This document shows positions 42,642 to 51,987 of a stretch of DNA of 64,000 nt, one piece after another; position 1 is the first letter of the stretch, and every line of letters starts with the position of its first letter. The stretch lies in NCBI RefSeq assembly GCF_022179805.1, contig NZ_BPUO01000014.1, positions 87,238-151,237 of the forward strand, written 5' to 3'. Both the position numbers and the translations under genes were made by a program. A model generated the notes under the pieces. It was not told where the DNA came from. It made no database searches and saw only the letters and a program-made list of their open reading frames with translations. The DNA is from Cupriavidus pauculus. GTDB lineage: Bacteria > Pseudomonadota > Gammaproteobacteria > Burkholderiales > Burkholderiaceae.

Positions 42642-44607
42642 GCCGCGGTTGCCATCGGCGCCCTCGCCATGGCCGGGGTTCGCTGGCCTGCGGGCGTTGC
42701 TGGCGCCGTTTCCCGGGCGTAGCACCGCCACCACGCGCATTGCGGCGGCCAGCACGCTGACCGCCCTGATCGCGGCGATGTACGGCACACCCGAAGCCGC
42801 GATTTCCGCCTACGTGATCTTCTTCATCAACCGCGCCGACCGCACCAGCAGCATCGTGATGAGCGTGGCCATGCTGGTGCTGATCACGCTGATCGTCGGC
42901 ATGGTGATCGGGCTGGCCAACGTCACGCTCGACGATCCGATGCTGCGCGTGGCCTGCATGGCGGTGCTGTCCGCCGCCCTGCTCTTCCTGACCTCGGCCA
43001 GTAAGCTGCGCCCCGTGGGAGGCATCGTGGCGATGATCATCGGCTTCGGCCTCGATGAACTGGGTCTGGTGCCAGCGGGGGAGATCGCCACGCGCGCGCT
43101 GCTCTTTGCATGGCTGATGGTGGCCATCCCGATTGGCGCCAACGTGGTGGTCAACCTGCTGATCGGCCCGTCGCCGCGCCGGCTGGCGGGCGCGCGCCTG
43201 GCCCACTGCTTGCGGATTGCGGCCCAAAGCCTGCGTGACCCGGCCGGCTCCGGGACGGCACTAGGCCAGGTGCTGCGCGATGGCGTACAGCCCGTGGCGG
43301 GCTGGCTGAAGCTGGCAAATTTCGAAGGCAGCGCGAATACGGCCGACGCGGCGGCGCTGGGGCAAGCAGCGGCATCGACCATGGCTATCCTGATGGCGGC
43401 CGACGTCGCCGCCCGGCAGGCCGAGGCAAGACTGCCGGCCGCGATTACCAAACCCATCGCCGATACGCTGGACGCCATGGCGCCCATGCTCGATGCGTGC
43501 GGCTATCCGGTGGAAATCGCCCTGCCGTTGCCAGATGTCGCGGGCCTGTCACCGCTGCAGCAATCGGTGGCCACGGCATTGCGCCAGGCCATCGAGCGCT
43601 ATGCCGAACCCGCCCCACAGGCCGTGGCCGTGAAGCCGGCGAAGAAATCCGGCGGCTTCCTCGATGCCGACGCATTCACCAACCGCTCGCACATCCACTA
43701 CGCCCTAAAAACCACTGGCGCGGCGATGTTCTGCTACCTGCTCTACCAGCAGCTCAACTGGCCGGGCATCCATACCTGCTTTATCACCGTCTATTTGGTA
43801 TCGCTAGGCACGGCCGCGGAGTCCGTGGAAAAGCTGACGCTACGGCTGGCGGGCTGCCTGGTGGGCGCGGCGTTGGGCACAGCGGCCATCATATTTGTCG
43901 TGCCGTCGCTCGATTCAGTTGGAGGGCTGCTGGCACTGGTCTTCCTGGGCACCTGGCTGTCGGCATGGGTGGCGATGGGGTCCCCACGCATCGCCTACGC
44001 AGGGTTCCAGATAGCGTTTGCGTTCTACCTGTGCGTGATCCAAGGGCCGGGACCGGGATTCGACCTGACCATCGTGCGCGACCGCGTGATTGGCATCCTG
44101 ATCGGCAATCTTGTGGTGTACCTGGTGTTCACACGGATCTGGCCGGTCAGCATCGCCGGGCGAATCGAGTCTGCACTGGCCACGCTGGTCGAGCAGTGGC
44201 AGGCCTTGCTCGCGGCACAGAAGCCAGATGCGCGCCGCGTGCACGCCGCGTCGGCGTTGGGTCTGCAGGGCAGCATTGCGCAGGACCTGGCATTGGCCCG
44301 CTACGAACCGGCTTCGATTGGGCCGCCGTCAGGATGGATCGCTCAAAAGCATCAGCGCCTGGGCGTGCTCGACGCCGTGGCCGGGCCACTGTTCCTGCTG
44401 GCGGAACGTTTTCCCGACGACCCTGACGTGGCAGCGCGACTGCACGCGGTCAGGCAAGCCGGCCCACTTCCCAGCCAGCCAACGGCACATCCAGCACAGG
44501 ATGCCGATGGACTGGCGCGCGGCGCGTTGCTGGCCGTCGTCGACAAACATCTGGCCGAATCGTCCCCGGACGCTGCCATCCCTCCGTCTCCGCATGCGCA
44601 ACCCTGA
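42622..44607 (+). CDS. FUSC-family inner-membrane efflux component (MdtO/AaeB-like)
   Basis: A 661-residue protein with two blocks of membrane helices (about residues 35-185 and 365-515), the duplicated layout of fusaric-acid-resistance/AaeB proteins, and cytoplasmic parts between and after them. Such pumps export aromatic carboxylic acids or antimicrobials such as fusaric acid with an HlyD adaptor. The gene overlaps the adaptor gene by 20 bp and the outer-membrane gene by 14 bp. Confidence 0.9.
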   Translation: MAQPAAEPRLPSAPSPWPGFAGLRALLAPFPGRSTATTRIAAASTLTALIAAMYGTPEAAISAYVIFFINRADRTSSIVMSVAMLVLITLIVGMVIGLANVTLDDPMLRVACMAVLSAALLFLTSASKLRPVGGIVAMIIGFGLDELGLVPAGEIATRALLFAWLMVAIPIGANVVVNLLIGPSPRRLAGARLAHCLRIAAQSLRDPAGSGTALGQVLRDGVQPVAGWLKLANFEGSANTADAAALGQAAASTMAILMAADVAARQAEARLPAAITKPIADTLDAMAPMLDACGYPVEIALPLPDVAGLSPLQQSVATALRQAIERYAEPAPQAVAVKPAKKSGGFLDADAFTNRSHIHYALKTTGAAMFCYLLYQQLNWPGIHTCFITVYLVSLGTAAESVEKLTLRLAGCLVGAALGTAAIIFVVPSLDSVGGLLALVFLGTWLSAWVAMGSPRIAYAGFQIAFAFYLCVIQGPGPGFDLTIVRDRVIGILIGNLVVYLVFTRIWPVSIAGRIESALATLVEQWQALLAAQKPDARRVHAASALGLQGSIAQDLALARYEPASIGPPSGWIAQKHQRLGVLDAVAGPLFLLAERFPDDPDVAARLHAVRQAGPLPSQPTAHPAQDADGLARGALLAVVDKHLAESSPDAAIPPSPHAQP

Positions 44608-46156
44608 TCCGCTGGCCCGCCTGCCGATGCCTACCGTGCTGGCCATGGCCGCGACGGCAACGTTCGCGCTAGCCGGCTGTGCCACGTCCGCAGTCGATCT
44701 GGCGCCGCCGCAGCCCGACCGGCCCTGGTGGCCAGTGACCAAGGAATCCGGCGAGATCGTCGCCGGCGCCGCGAGCCGGCCCGCACCCCAGGATCGGCCG
44801 TCCGACTACACGTTGCCTGCCAATTCCGCGTTGGCGACGATTGCACCGCCGGCCCCGCTCGACGCCTCACACGCCTATTCACTGGCCGAACTGATCGATC
44901 TGGCGGAATCGTCGAATCCGCTCACCCGCGTGGCCTGGAACGATGCCCGCAACGCGGCGCTGGCCACGGGCATCGCGCGCAGCAGCTATTTGCCGCAGAT
45001 CTCGGTGGCGGCGATGGGTGGGTGGCAGAACGGCCGGCTGTCGAATTCCACCGCACTGGGTCAGGCCAGCGTCGATGCTTCGCATTCGGGAGCCATCTCG
45101 GTGGTGTCGCTGCAATGGCTGCTATTCGATTTTGGGGAACGGGCGGGCGTGGTAGAAGCCGCCGAGCAGGCCACGGTGGCGGCGAATATCGCGTTCACGG
45201 CCATGCACCAGCGCATCATCCACGACGTCAGCGTGGCGTACTACCGCTATCAGGCGGCGCGGTCGCGTCTGCGCACGATCGACCAGGCCATGACCAATGC
45301 CGACGCGGTGCTGGCGGCCGCCAAGGCACGCTATGCACGCGGAATCGGTACGGTCGTCGAGGTGGCGCAGGCCACGCAGAATCGCGCACAAACCAACCTG
45401 GCCATGGTGCAGGCGCAAGGCGCCGAGACTGATGCCTACCTGGGGCTGGTGACGGCGGTCGGCATCTCGCCGCTGTCGAAGCCCACCATTGCCGAGATGC
45501 CGATTCGGCCGTTGTCGCCCGCGTTGCGCAGTTCCGTCGAGCAGATCGTGGAACGTGCGATTGCCCAGCGGCCCGACGTGCTGGGCGCCTATGCGCTAGA
45601 ACGCGCCAACCAGGCGCGGGTGAAGGCCGCGGAAGCGGCGTTCCTGCCAAAGGTGTTCATGTCGGCCTTTGCGTCCTATGCGTCGGGCGGGTCGGCGATT
45701 ACCGCGATTCCGCCCGTGGGCCAGCAGCCGCCAACGGTCAACCTCAACGGCTATCGATACGGCAACAGCGTGTTCCTGGGCGTGACCGTGCCGATCTACG
45801 ATGCCGGTATGCGATCCGCCGTCCTGGCGCAGGCGCGCAATGATGTGGATAGCGCTTCGGCCAAGTTGACGCGCGCCAAGCAGGAATCGGTGCGCCAGGT
45901 GGTGGTCAGCCAGAGCGCGCTGGAGTCGAGCCTGGCCGCCTACGATGCCGCGCGGGCGCTGGCGGACACCGCGCAGGTCACGTATGACGCGGCGTTCAAC
46001 GCCTACCGCAAGGGTGTTGGGACGGTGACGGAAGCTAATCTGGCGCAAAACCAGCTACTGCTGGCGCGCAATGCATCGGCCGATGCCTATGGCGCGGCCT
46101 TGTCTGCCGCAGCCACGCTGGCGCTGGCCGCCGGCGATATCGGCAAGACGCCCTGA
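44594..46156 (+). CDS. TolC/NodT-type outer-membrane efflux lipoprotein (MdtP-like)
   Basis: A 520-residue outer-membrane factor with lipobox LAGC (cysteine about 29). Two TolC repeats are visible: YSLAELIDLAESSNPLTRVA and YALERANQARVKAAEAAFLP, each followed by long helices that form the periplasmic tunnel. It completes the three-part pump with the two preceding genes and is translated from inside the end of the FUSC gene. Confidence 0.92.
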   Translation: MRNPDPLARLPMPTVLAMAATATFALAGCATSAVDLAPPQPDRPWWPVTKESGEIVAGAASRPAPQDRPSDYTLPANSALATIAPPAPLDASHAYSLAELIDLAESSNPLTRVAWNDARNAALATGIARSSYLPQISVAAMGGWQNGRLSNSTALGQASVDASHSGAISVVSLQWLLFDFGERAGVVEAAEQATVAANIAFTAMHQRIIHDVSVAYYRYQAARSRLRTIDQAMTNADAVLAAAKARYARGIGTVVEVAQATQNRAQTNLAMVQAQGAETDAYLGLVTAVGISPLSKPTIAEMPIRPLSPALRSSVEQIVERAIAQRPDVLGAYALERANQARVKAAEAAFLPKVFMSAFASYASGGSAITAIPPVGQQPPTVNLNGYRYGNSVFLGVTVPIYDAGMRSAVLAQARNDVDSASAKLTRAKQESVRQVVVSQSALESSLAAYDAARALADTAQVTYDAAFNAYRKGVGTVTEANLAQNQLLLARNASADAYGAALSAAATLALAAGDIGKTP

Positions 46157-46180
46157 CCTGTCCTGATCGCCCTAACCGCT

Positions 46181-47866
46181 TTATTCGCCAAAGGCGTCTT
46201 CCATCTGCCGTGCCCGTTTAATGCTGTCGCCGTGCAGATAGAGCGAAGTCGTGGATACCGACGCATGGCGCAGATTGTCGCGCACCGTGGTCAATTCGGC
46301 GCCGCGCGCCAGCGCATGGGTGGCGTGGGTGTGGCGTAGCCAGTGCGGGCTGGCGCGGCGCAGCTTCTCGGCCGTAGCCGGGCGCTCGGCTTCGAGCTGA
46401 TCGGCCGCCGTACCAAAGAACCGCTTGATGATCATCCACAGTCGGGCACCGGTGATGCCGCCGCTTTCATCGGTGCCGAGATTGCCCACGATCAGCGTGG
46501 ACGGATCCCACTGCGCACGCGTCACCGGCAAGCCGCGGTCCACCAGATATCGGTCCAGCGCATTGCGCGCCAGCGGCGGCAGCGCGACGCGGCCGGCCTT
46601 GGCGCCCTTGCCGACCAGATGCAGCCAGTGGTCGCCATAAATATCGGTTTCGATATTGCGCAGCGTGGCGCCCACCAGTTCGCTGGCACGCAGGCCGGTA
46701 GCGTATGTGAAATCGAGGATAAAGCGCAGCCGCTGCGCCGCCGGTGCTTCCCAGCCATAGGACCATTCGAGCCCATCGGCAAAACTGCGCGTCAGCATCC
46801 ATTCGCCTTCGGAGAATGCGTGCGACACGTCGAGCGCGGCCACCTTGGCCCCGCCCCTGACCTTGAGCCCGGCAAACGGATTGGCCAATACATAGCGCTG
46901 CTGCACCAGCCAGCGGAACAGCGCGCCCAGCACCTGCAGCGTATAGGCGGCCGAACGCGGCGACAAGGCATCGGTGAACGGCTTCCAGTCCGCCGCGCTG
47001 CGCGGCCGTGCCGGGCCCACCCACCGCTCGCGCGGCATGGGCTGGCGCAGGAAGTTGCGGTACGCGGTGGCGTCCTCGGTCGTCAGTGACGACAACGGCC
47101 GGCCTCTTTCGATGATCGCCCACAGGATCAGACGCTCTGCTTCCTTGCGATAGGCGCGCAGCGTGGACGGCGATTCATGCAAACCCAGCCACGCCTGCAC
47201 GGCCGCGTAGTCGTTGTCCGCGTTGAGCGAGCAGGTCTCGCGCGGCGCCCGGAACTGGCCCAGCGAGCCATCCACCTCGTGCGGCAGATGCCCCATCTGC
47301 TCCCACGGCACCACCATCCCACGCGGCTCGGCCGCGATCAACGCACGGGCGCGTGCCGTGAGTTCCGGCCATTCAGCAAAGAACGCCTCGATCCGGCGGG
47401 CGCCTCTGATTCCCAGCCCTGGAATGGTGGCCCACCACTGACGCCGACGTGGAATGCGCACGGTCAGATCGGCCAACGTGTGGATATCCTGCGCCCGCAA
47501 CGCCGCCACGAACGCCGGGGCAAGCCACATCCCAATGTCGTCCGCCACCGCCGGTGAAGGCGGCGGCATCTTGCGCAACGCCTCTATGGCCTGGTCCGCC
47601 GCCCTGCCCTGCTTCCCCCGCTCCGACGCCGCGAACTCGAACAGCTCCGCCAGATCCTCGCGATGCCGGTAACGGGCGTAATCGGCCAACTGCCGGCGAA
47701 TGCCGCCCAGAATCCCGCGCGACGACTGCCCGTTGTCACGGTCGGCGTCGAGGTACTGCGTCACCGCTTTCCGCGTCGACATGCCGGCGTGCCAGGCACG
47801 CAGGGCGGCGATGGCATCGGCGTTGGGGAATGCGAACGGGGTGGCGCTGGGTCTGGGCGATTTCAT
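46181..47866 (-). CDS. Tyrosine recombinase/integrase with extended N-terminal region
   Basis: A 561-residue site-specific recombinase. Residues 1-200 contain the helical DUF3701-type extension with a helix-hairpin-helix-like stretch (IPGLGIRGARRIEAF); residues about 220-330 are the SAM-like core-binding domain; the catalytic domain has arginine in TGLRASEL (about 392), lysine in GKGAK, HWLRH (about 510), the second histidine in NLRHAS and tyrosine in SLYLHGD (about 543). It should be active. No other phage or integrative-element genes surround it. An inverted repeat lies just upstream. Confidence 0.9.
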   Translation of the reverse strand: MKSPRPSATPFAFPNADAIAALRAWHAGMSTRKAVTQYLDADRDNGQSSRGILGGIRRQLADYARYRHREDLAELFEFAASERGKQGRAADQAIEALRKMPPPSPAVADDIGMWLAPAFVAALRAQDIHTLADLTVRIPRRRQWWATIPGLGIRGARRIEAFFAEWPELTARARALIAAEPRGMVVPWEQMGHLPHEVDGSLGQFRAPRETCSLNADNDYAAVQAWLGLHESPSTLRAYRKEAERLILWAIIERGRPLSSLTTEDATAYRNFLRQPMPRERWVGPARPRSAADWKPFTDALSPRSAAYTLQVLGALFRWLVQQRYVLANPFAGLKVRGGAKVAALDVSHAFSEGEWMLTRSFADGLEWSYGWEAPAAQRLRFILDFTYATGLRASELVGATLRNIETDIYGDHWLHLVGKGAKAGRVALPPLARNALDRYLVDRGLPVTRAQWDPSTLIVGNLGTDESGGITGARLWMIIKRFFGTAADQLEAERPATAEKLRRASPHWLRHTHATHALARGAELTTVRDNLRHASVSTTSLYLHGDSIKRARQMEDAFGE

Positions 47867-47894
47867 GGGGCTGGAGTTTAGCAGCCCATCGACG

Positions 47895-47924
47895 CTATGG
47901 CGATAAGAATACTTATCGCTATAG
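47895..47924. repeat. Inverted repeat upstream of the recombinase gene
   Basis: CTATGGCGATAAG and CTTATCGCTATAG form a 13-bp inverted repeat with one mismatch around AATA, about 30 bp upstream of the recombinase start. It could be an autoregulatory operator or the recombination site itself. The rest of 47925-48091 shows nothing I can assign. Confidence 0.6.
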
Positions 47925-48091
47925 GATTGGTGAAAATCAAGTTTCGTATTGCCGCGCCGCGACAGCCGCCACTACGACCATATCGCGCAGACTGGAAACC
48001 GAAGCGACGCGCAACGGTAGATGGTGATGCCCGCTATGCAGCAAGCGGGCGAAGGCGATTCAATGGTTCAGGGAGCGGGCCATCAGGCGAT

Positions 48092-48508
48092 TCAACCATC
48101 CACGCGGTCGGCAACGAGCCAGTTTTCAACGCGTAGTCCCGAGACGCGCGAAAACTCCCCTACGTTATCAGTGACAAGGACGGCGTCCAGCGCCAGCGCG
48201 TGGGCCGCGATCAACATGTCGTTCGCGCCAATGACCTGCCCCGCCCGTTCCAACTGCACGCGAAGTGCTCCGTAGTGCAGTTCCGCATCGGCAGCGAGTG
48301 GCAGCACTTGCAGACCAGCCAGTGCCTGGTACACCCGCTGGGCGAGAGCTTCCGAACCCTTCTTCTCGACGCCATAGTGAAGTTCCGAAGCGACGACGAT
48401 GGAGGTGCAGAGCGTTTCTGGATCACTCCCCGCGATCCGGGCGGCGCACGCGCCGCGGGTGTTGCGGATCGCGTCGGACAATATGTTTGTATCGAGCAAG
48501 TACAGCAT
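48092..48508 (-). CDS. vapC: PIN-domain toxin, VapC family
   Basis: A 138-residue ribonuclease toxin. The acidic active-site residues are all present: Asp6 (LLDTNIL), Glu42 (SELHYG), Asp97 (ANDMLIA) and Asp114 (VTDN). VapC toxins cut tRNA or rRNA and stop translation until the antitoxin neutralises them. The start overlaps the antitoxin stop by one base (TGATG). Confidence 0.93.
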   Translation of the reverse strand: MLYLLDTNILSDAIRNTRGACAARIAGSDPETLCTSIVVASELHYGVEKKGSEALAQRVYQALAGLQVLPLAADAELHYGALRVQLERAGQVIGANDMLIAAHALALDAVLVTDNVGEFSRVSGLRVENWLVADRVDG

Positions 48509-48750
48509 CAGAGATCCACGCGCTCCGCCGGCAAGTCGTCGATCTGCGGCCAGTCCTCGTCCAGCGGTTCCCACTGAGCTATCAACGCTTGCAGGGGCAC
48601 GACAGCCACCGGCTCCAGGATGAGGCGGTTGCCCTCGCGGCGCAGAATTGCCTCTTCCCCCGGCAGTTCAAACTCGCGGGGGATCCGGACTGCCTGATTT
48701 CGACCGTTTCGAAACAGGCGCACATGGCGCAGGGCGTTTTGCGGGTTCAT
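48508..48750 (-). CDS. vapB: VapB-type antitoxin
   Basis: An 80-residue antitoxin from the ATG at 48750. The N-terminal half is an AbrB/SpoVT swapped-hairpin DNA-binding domain (VRLFRNGRNQAVRIPREFELP); the acidic C-terminal half (EPLDEDWPQIDDLP) would wrap the toxin. It is encoded first, as usual for this type II system. Confidence 0.9.
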   Translation of the reverse strand: MNPQNALRHVRLFRNGRNQAVRIPREFELPGEEAILRREGNRLILEPVAVVPLQALIAQWEPLDEDWPQIDDLPAERVDL

Positions 48751-48761
48751 GGTCTCTCCTA

Positions 48762-48781
48762 GCATATGCCGTAGCATATGC
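48762..48781. promoter_or_regulatory. Tandem palindromes, probable VapBC operator
   Basis: GCATATGC, itself an 8-bp palindrome, occurs at 48762-48769 and again at 48774-48781, 12 bp apart and immediately upstream of the antitoxin start. This is a typical two-site operator for VapBC autoregulation. Confidence 0.7.
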
Positions 48782-48917
48782 CAATTCTTGTCGCTGCGCT
48801 ACTGCCAGCGAGGAGGACCGTTCGGACGGCATCGCCCGACTCGTATGCCACACGGGTAGATCCTTGCCGGGAGTCGTTCCAGGCGCTCGGGCGCGGCGGG
48901 ACCGAGCGCCTGACCCC

Positions 48918-49838
48918 TTACCCCTTCGCGCCAGTGATCTTCTGGTAGACCAGCGCGGAAAGAGCAACATCGACAAGACCGACGCCGACCGACTTATAGA
49001 CCCCGATACCCTGCGCCGGGCTGTTGGCGGCGCTGCCGGTCAGCACATCGCCAATCTCCACAACGCGATCCCAGTCCACGATGCCGTCCTTGGCCATGAC
49101 CAGGTCGCCAGCTTCCTTGCGGGCCTGCTCCTTGTGCTCGACGATGATCCGCGTCGCACGCTGCAGCGTGACATCGTCGATCTCTCGCGTCTGGGGCTTG
49201 CTCGAACCGATGGCCGCCACGATTGCGTCGGCCTTCAGCAGATTCCCATCGAACAGCGGCGTCGCGCTGCGCGTGCAGGTAATGATGACGTCCGACTCGG
49301 GCACCGCCGTCGCCGCGTCGGCGGTCTTGAACTCGACCTCCGGATGGGATTTGGCGAAATCATTGGCCAGCGCCGCGCCATCACCCCGGCTGACGATGAA
49401 CACCCGACGGAAAACACCGAGTTCGAGCATGGTGGCCAGATGGGCCCTGGCCTGGACGCCGGTCCCGAAGATCGCCAGCGTCGAGCCCTTCGGCGGCTGT
49501 TGCGCCTCGATGGCCACGCGCGTCGTGGCGGCGGTCCGGAACTCGGTCAAGGCATTGCCCTGGATCGTCGCCAGGTAATGCCCGTCCTTGCCGTCGAACA
49601 GGACGATGACGAAATCGAACTGGCCGGCGTTCGTCGAATACACCTTGGCGCCGCACATCCCCGCCGGCGCCACGATTCCGCCCATCACGCTGAGCGTCAG
49701 ATGATCCAGGTTCGTGCGCGAGCGCGGCAAGGTCACCGCCTGCCCGCGCGCGGCCGCGACAAACGCATCGCGCACCACGTCGCTGCTCTCGCGCAGCGTG
49801 AGAACGTTACGAACCTGCTCATCGGTAATCAGTGTCAT
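48918..49838 (-). CDS. Ornithine cyclodeaminase/mu-crystallin family protein
   Basis: A 306-residue NAD-dependent enzyme from the ATG at 49838. TRVAIEAQ, the nucleotide motif LAIFGTGVQARAHLATMLEL and EIDDVTL place it in the family that includes ornithine cyclodeaminase, alanine dehydrogenase and ketimine reductases. The substrate cannot be read from sequence. It is divergent from isocitrate lyase with a 480-bp gap. Confidence 0.88.
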   Translation of the reverse strand: MTLITDEQVRNVLTLRESSDVVRDAFVAAARGQAVTLPRSRTNLDHLTLSVMGGIVAPAGMCGAKVYSTNAGQFDFVIVLFDGKDGHYLATIQGNALTEFRTAATTRVAIEAQQPPKGSTLAIFGTGVQARAHLATMLELGVFRRVFIVSRGDGAALANDFAKSHPEVEFKTADAATAVPESDVIITCTRSATPLFDGNLLKADAIVAAIGSSKPQTREIDDVTLQRATRIIVEHKEQARKEAGDLVMAKDGIVDWDRVVEIGDVLTGSAANSPAQGIGVYKSVGVGLVDVALSALVYQKITGAKG

Positions 49839-50318
49839 GGCGTGTTTCCAGTCGGCTAGAGGGTTTGCATCTGCAAATGAAGAGGCCGATTGTTTCCGGA
49901 TCGCGGCGCTGCGTCTAGTGACTATATGTCGGCAGCTATGTCCTGGAGGTATGGCAGCGACATAGTGGATCGCCGCTGCTGATTCTTGCTCGTGGAGCAC
50001 CGGCCTGCTGACGCGGCTACATCCTGCAGCGCATGTCCGCCCTCCAAATCCGGCCACTGAAAGACCTTTCCACATTGCGAAATTTCGCCGGTACTCCGCC
50101 GACCCCACCTGTTTCGTTCTGAGAAAACACGTTCCACATTACAAAATATCATTGCTATCTAATTGAAATATAACGAAAAACAAAGTCTTATGTCTTATAT
50201 AAGAGTTGGGTTCCAAACGAAGAATCGGCTATACAATTGTTTCCACGCTGCTTGCTTCGACACCCTGTGGCGGCACCCGGAACTCTTCTACAAACGCGTT
50301 ACCCCTTAGGAATTTCCC
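49839..50318. other. Divergent control region of isocitrate lyase, 480 bp
   Basis: Two 19-bp direct repeats with 16 identical bases, TTCCACATTGCGAAATTTC (50068-50086) and TTCCACATTACAAAATATC (50132-50150), lie 64 bp apart. The first overlaps a 12-bp palindrome GCGAAATTTCGC (50077-50088). A 10-bp palindrome CTTATATAAG lies at 50194-50203. These look like binding sites for the regulator of the glyoxylate shunt; the protein is not identified. I see no gene here. Confidence 0.6.
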
Positions 50319-51899
50319 ATGGCCCAGTATCAAGACGACATCAAGGCAATCGCCGCTCTGAAAGAGACCAACGGCAGTGCCTGGAATGCGATCAATCCCG
50401 AGTACGCAGCACGCATGCGTGCCCAGAACAAGTTCAAGACGGGCCTGGACATCGCCAAGTACACGGCCAAGGTCATGCGCGCCGACATGGCCGCCTACGA
50501 TGCGGATCCGTCCAAGTACACGCAGTCGCTGGGTTGCTGGCACGGTTTCATCGGCCAGCAGAAGATGATTTCCATCAAGAAGCACTTCAACAGCACCGAT
50601 CGCCGCTACCTGTACCTGTCGGGCTGGATGGTCGCTGCGCTGCGCTCGGAATTCGGTCCCCTGCCCGACCAGTCGATGCACGAAAAGACGTCGGTCAGCG
50701 CCCTGATCCGCGAGCTGTACACGTTCCTGCGCCAGGCCGACGCCCGTGAACTGGGTGGTCTGTTCCGCCAACTGGACGCCGCCGAAGGTTCGGCCAAGGC
50801 CGCCATCCAGGAAAAGATCGACAACCACGTGACGCACGTGGTGCCCATCATCGCCGACATCGACGCCGGTTTCGGCAACGCCGAAGCCACGTACCTGCTG
50901 GCCAAGCAGTTCATCGAAGCCGGTGCCTGCTGCATCCAGATCGAAAACCAGGTGTCCGACGAGAAGCAGTGCGGCCACCAGGACGGCAAGGTCACCGTGC
51001 CGCATGAAGACTTCCTGGCCAAGGTCCGCGCCATCCGCTACGCGTTCCTGGAACTGGGTGTGGACGACGGCGTCATCGTGACCCGTACCGACTCGCTGGG
51101 CGCCGGCCTGACCAAGCAGATCGCCGTGACCCACACGCCGGGCGACCTGGGCGACCAATACAACTCGTTCCTCGACTGCGAAGAAATCTCGGCCGACACG
51201 CTGGGCAACGGTGACGTTGTGATCAAGCAGAACGGCAAGCTGATGCGTCCAAAGCGCCTGCCGAGCAACCTGTTCCAGTTCCGTGCCGGCACGGGTGAAG
51301 CGCGCTGCGTGCTGGACAGCATCACGTCGCTGCAGAACGGCGCCGACCTGCTGTGGATCGAAACCGAAAAGCCGCATATCGAGCAGATCGCCGGCATGGT
51401 CCGCGAGATCCGCAAGGTCATCCCGAACGCCAAGCTCGTGTACAACAACAGCCCGTCGTTCAACTGGACCCTGAACTTCCGCCAGCAAGCCTACGATGCG
51501 CTGAAGGAAGCCGGCAAGGACGTGTCGAACTACGAACGCGGCCAACTGATGAGCGCGGAGTACGACGAAACCGAACTGGCAAAGCTGGCCGACGAGAAGA
51601 TCCGTACCTTCCAGGCCGACGCCGCACGGGAAGCCGGTATCTTCCACCACCTGATCACGCTGCCGACGTATCACACCGCCGCGCTGTCGACCGACAACCT
51701 GGCCAAGGAATACTTCGGCGACCAGGGCATGCTGGGCTACGTGGTCGGCGTGCAGCGCAAGGAAATCCGCCAGGGCATCGCCTGCGTCAAGCACCAGAAC
51801 ATGTCCGGCTCGGACATCGGTGACGACCACAAGGAATACTTCAGCGGCGACGCTGCGCTGAAGGCGGCAGGCAAGGACAACACGATGAATCAGTTCTGA
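50319..51899 (+). CDS. aceA: Isocitrate lyase
   Basis: A 526-residue enzyme of the long AceA subgroup found in Pseudomonas and Burkholderiaceae. The catalytic loop is KQCGHQ with cysteine 218, in place of KKCGH of the E. coli group. Other signatures are TRTDSLGAG and NNSPSFNW. It splits isocitrate into glyoxylate and succinate, allowing growth on acetate and fatty acids. AGGA lies eight bases before the start. It stands alone with its own control region and terminator; malate synthase is not in the window. Confidence 0.97.
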   Translation: MAQYQDDIKAIAALKETNGSAWNAINPEYAARMRAQNKFKTGLDIAKYTAKVMRADMAAYDADPSKYTQSLGCWHGFIGQQKMISIKKHFNSTDRRYLYLSGWMVAALRSEFGPLPDQSMHEKTSVSALIRELYTFLRQADARELGGLFRQLDAAEGSAKAAIQEKIDNHVTHVVPIIADIDAGFGNAEATYLLAKQFIEAGACCIQIENQVSDEKQCGHQDGKVTVPHEDFLAKVRAIRYAFLELGVDDGVIVTRTDSLGAGLTKQIAVTHTPGDLGDQYNSFLDCEEISADTLGNGDVVIKQNGKLMRPKRLPSNLFQFRAGTGEARCVLDSITSLQNGADLLWIETEKPHIEQIAGMVREIRKVIPNAKLVYNNSPSFNWTLNFRQQAYDALKEAGKDVSNYERGQLMSAEYDETELAKLADEKIRTFQADAAREAGIFHHLITLPTYHTAALSTDNLAKEYFGDQGMLGYVVGVQRKEIRQGIACVKHQNMSGSDIGDDHKEYFSGDAALKAAGKDNTMNQF

Positions 51900-51919
51900 T
51901 TGGTGTTATCCCCATGAGA

Positions 51920-51953
51920 AACGCCAACCCTGAGAGGGGTTGGCGTTTTTTTT
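51920..51953 (+). terminator. Rho-independent terminator of aceA
   Basis: A perfect 11-bp stem, AACGCCAACCC with GGGTTGGCGTT, a 6-base loop and a run of eight T, starting 21 bp after the aceA stop. Confidence 0.95.
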
Positions 51954-51987
51954 GTTGTGGTGGGCGCGTGCTCGATGCGGTCGACGG

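Noticed and set aside
50153..50175. A fourth ModE-like site upstream of aceA (TGCTATCT and ATATAACG)
   Set aside because: The left half matches only 6 of 8 bases and the spacer is 7, not 8. No functional link to molybdenum is evident.
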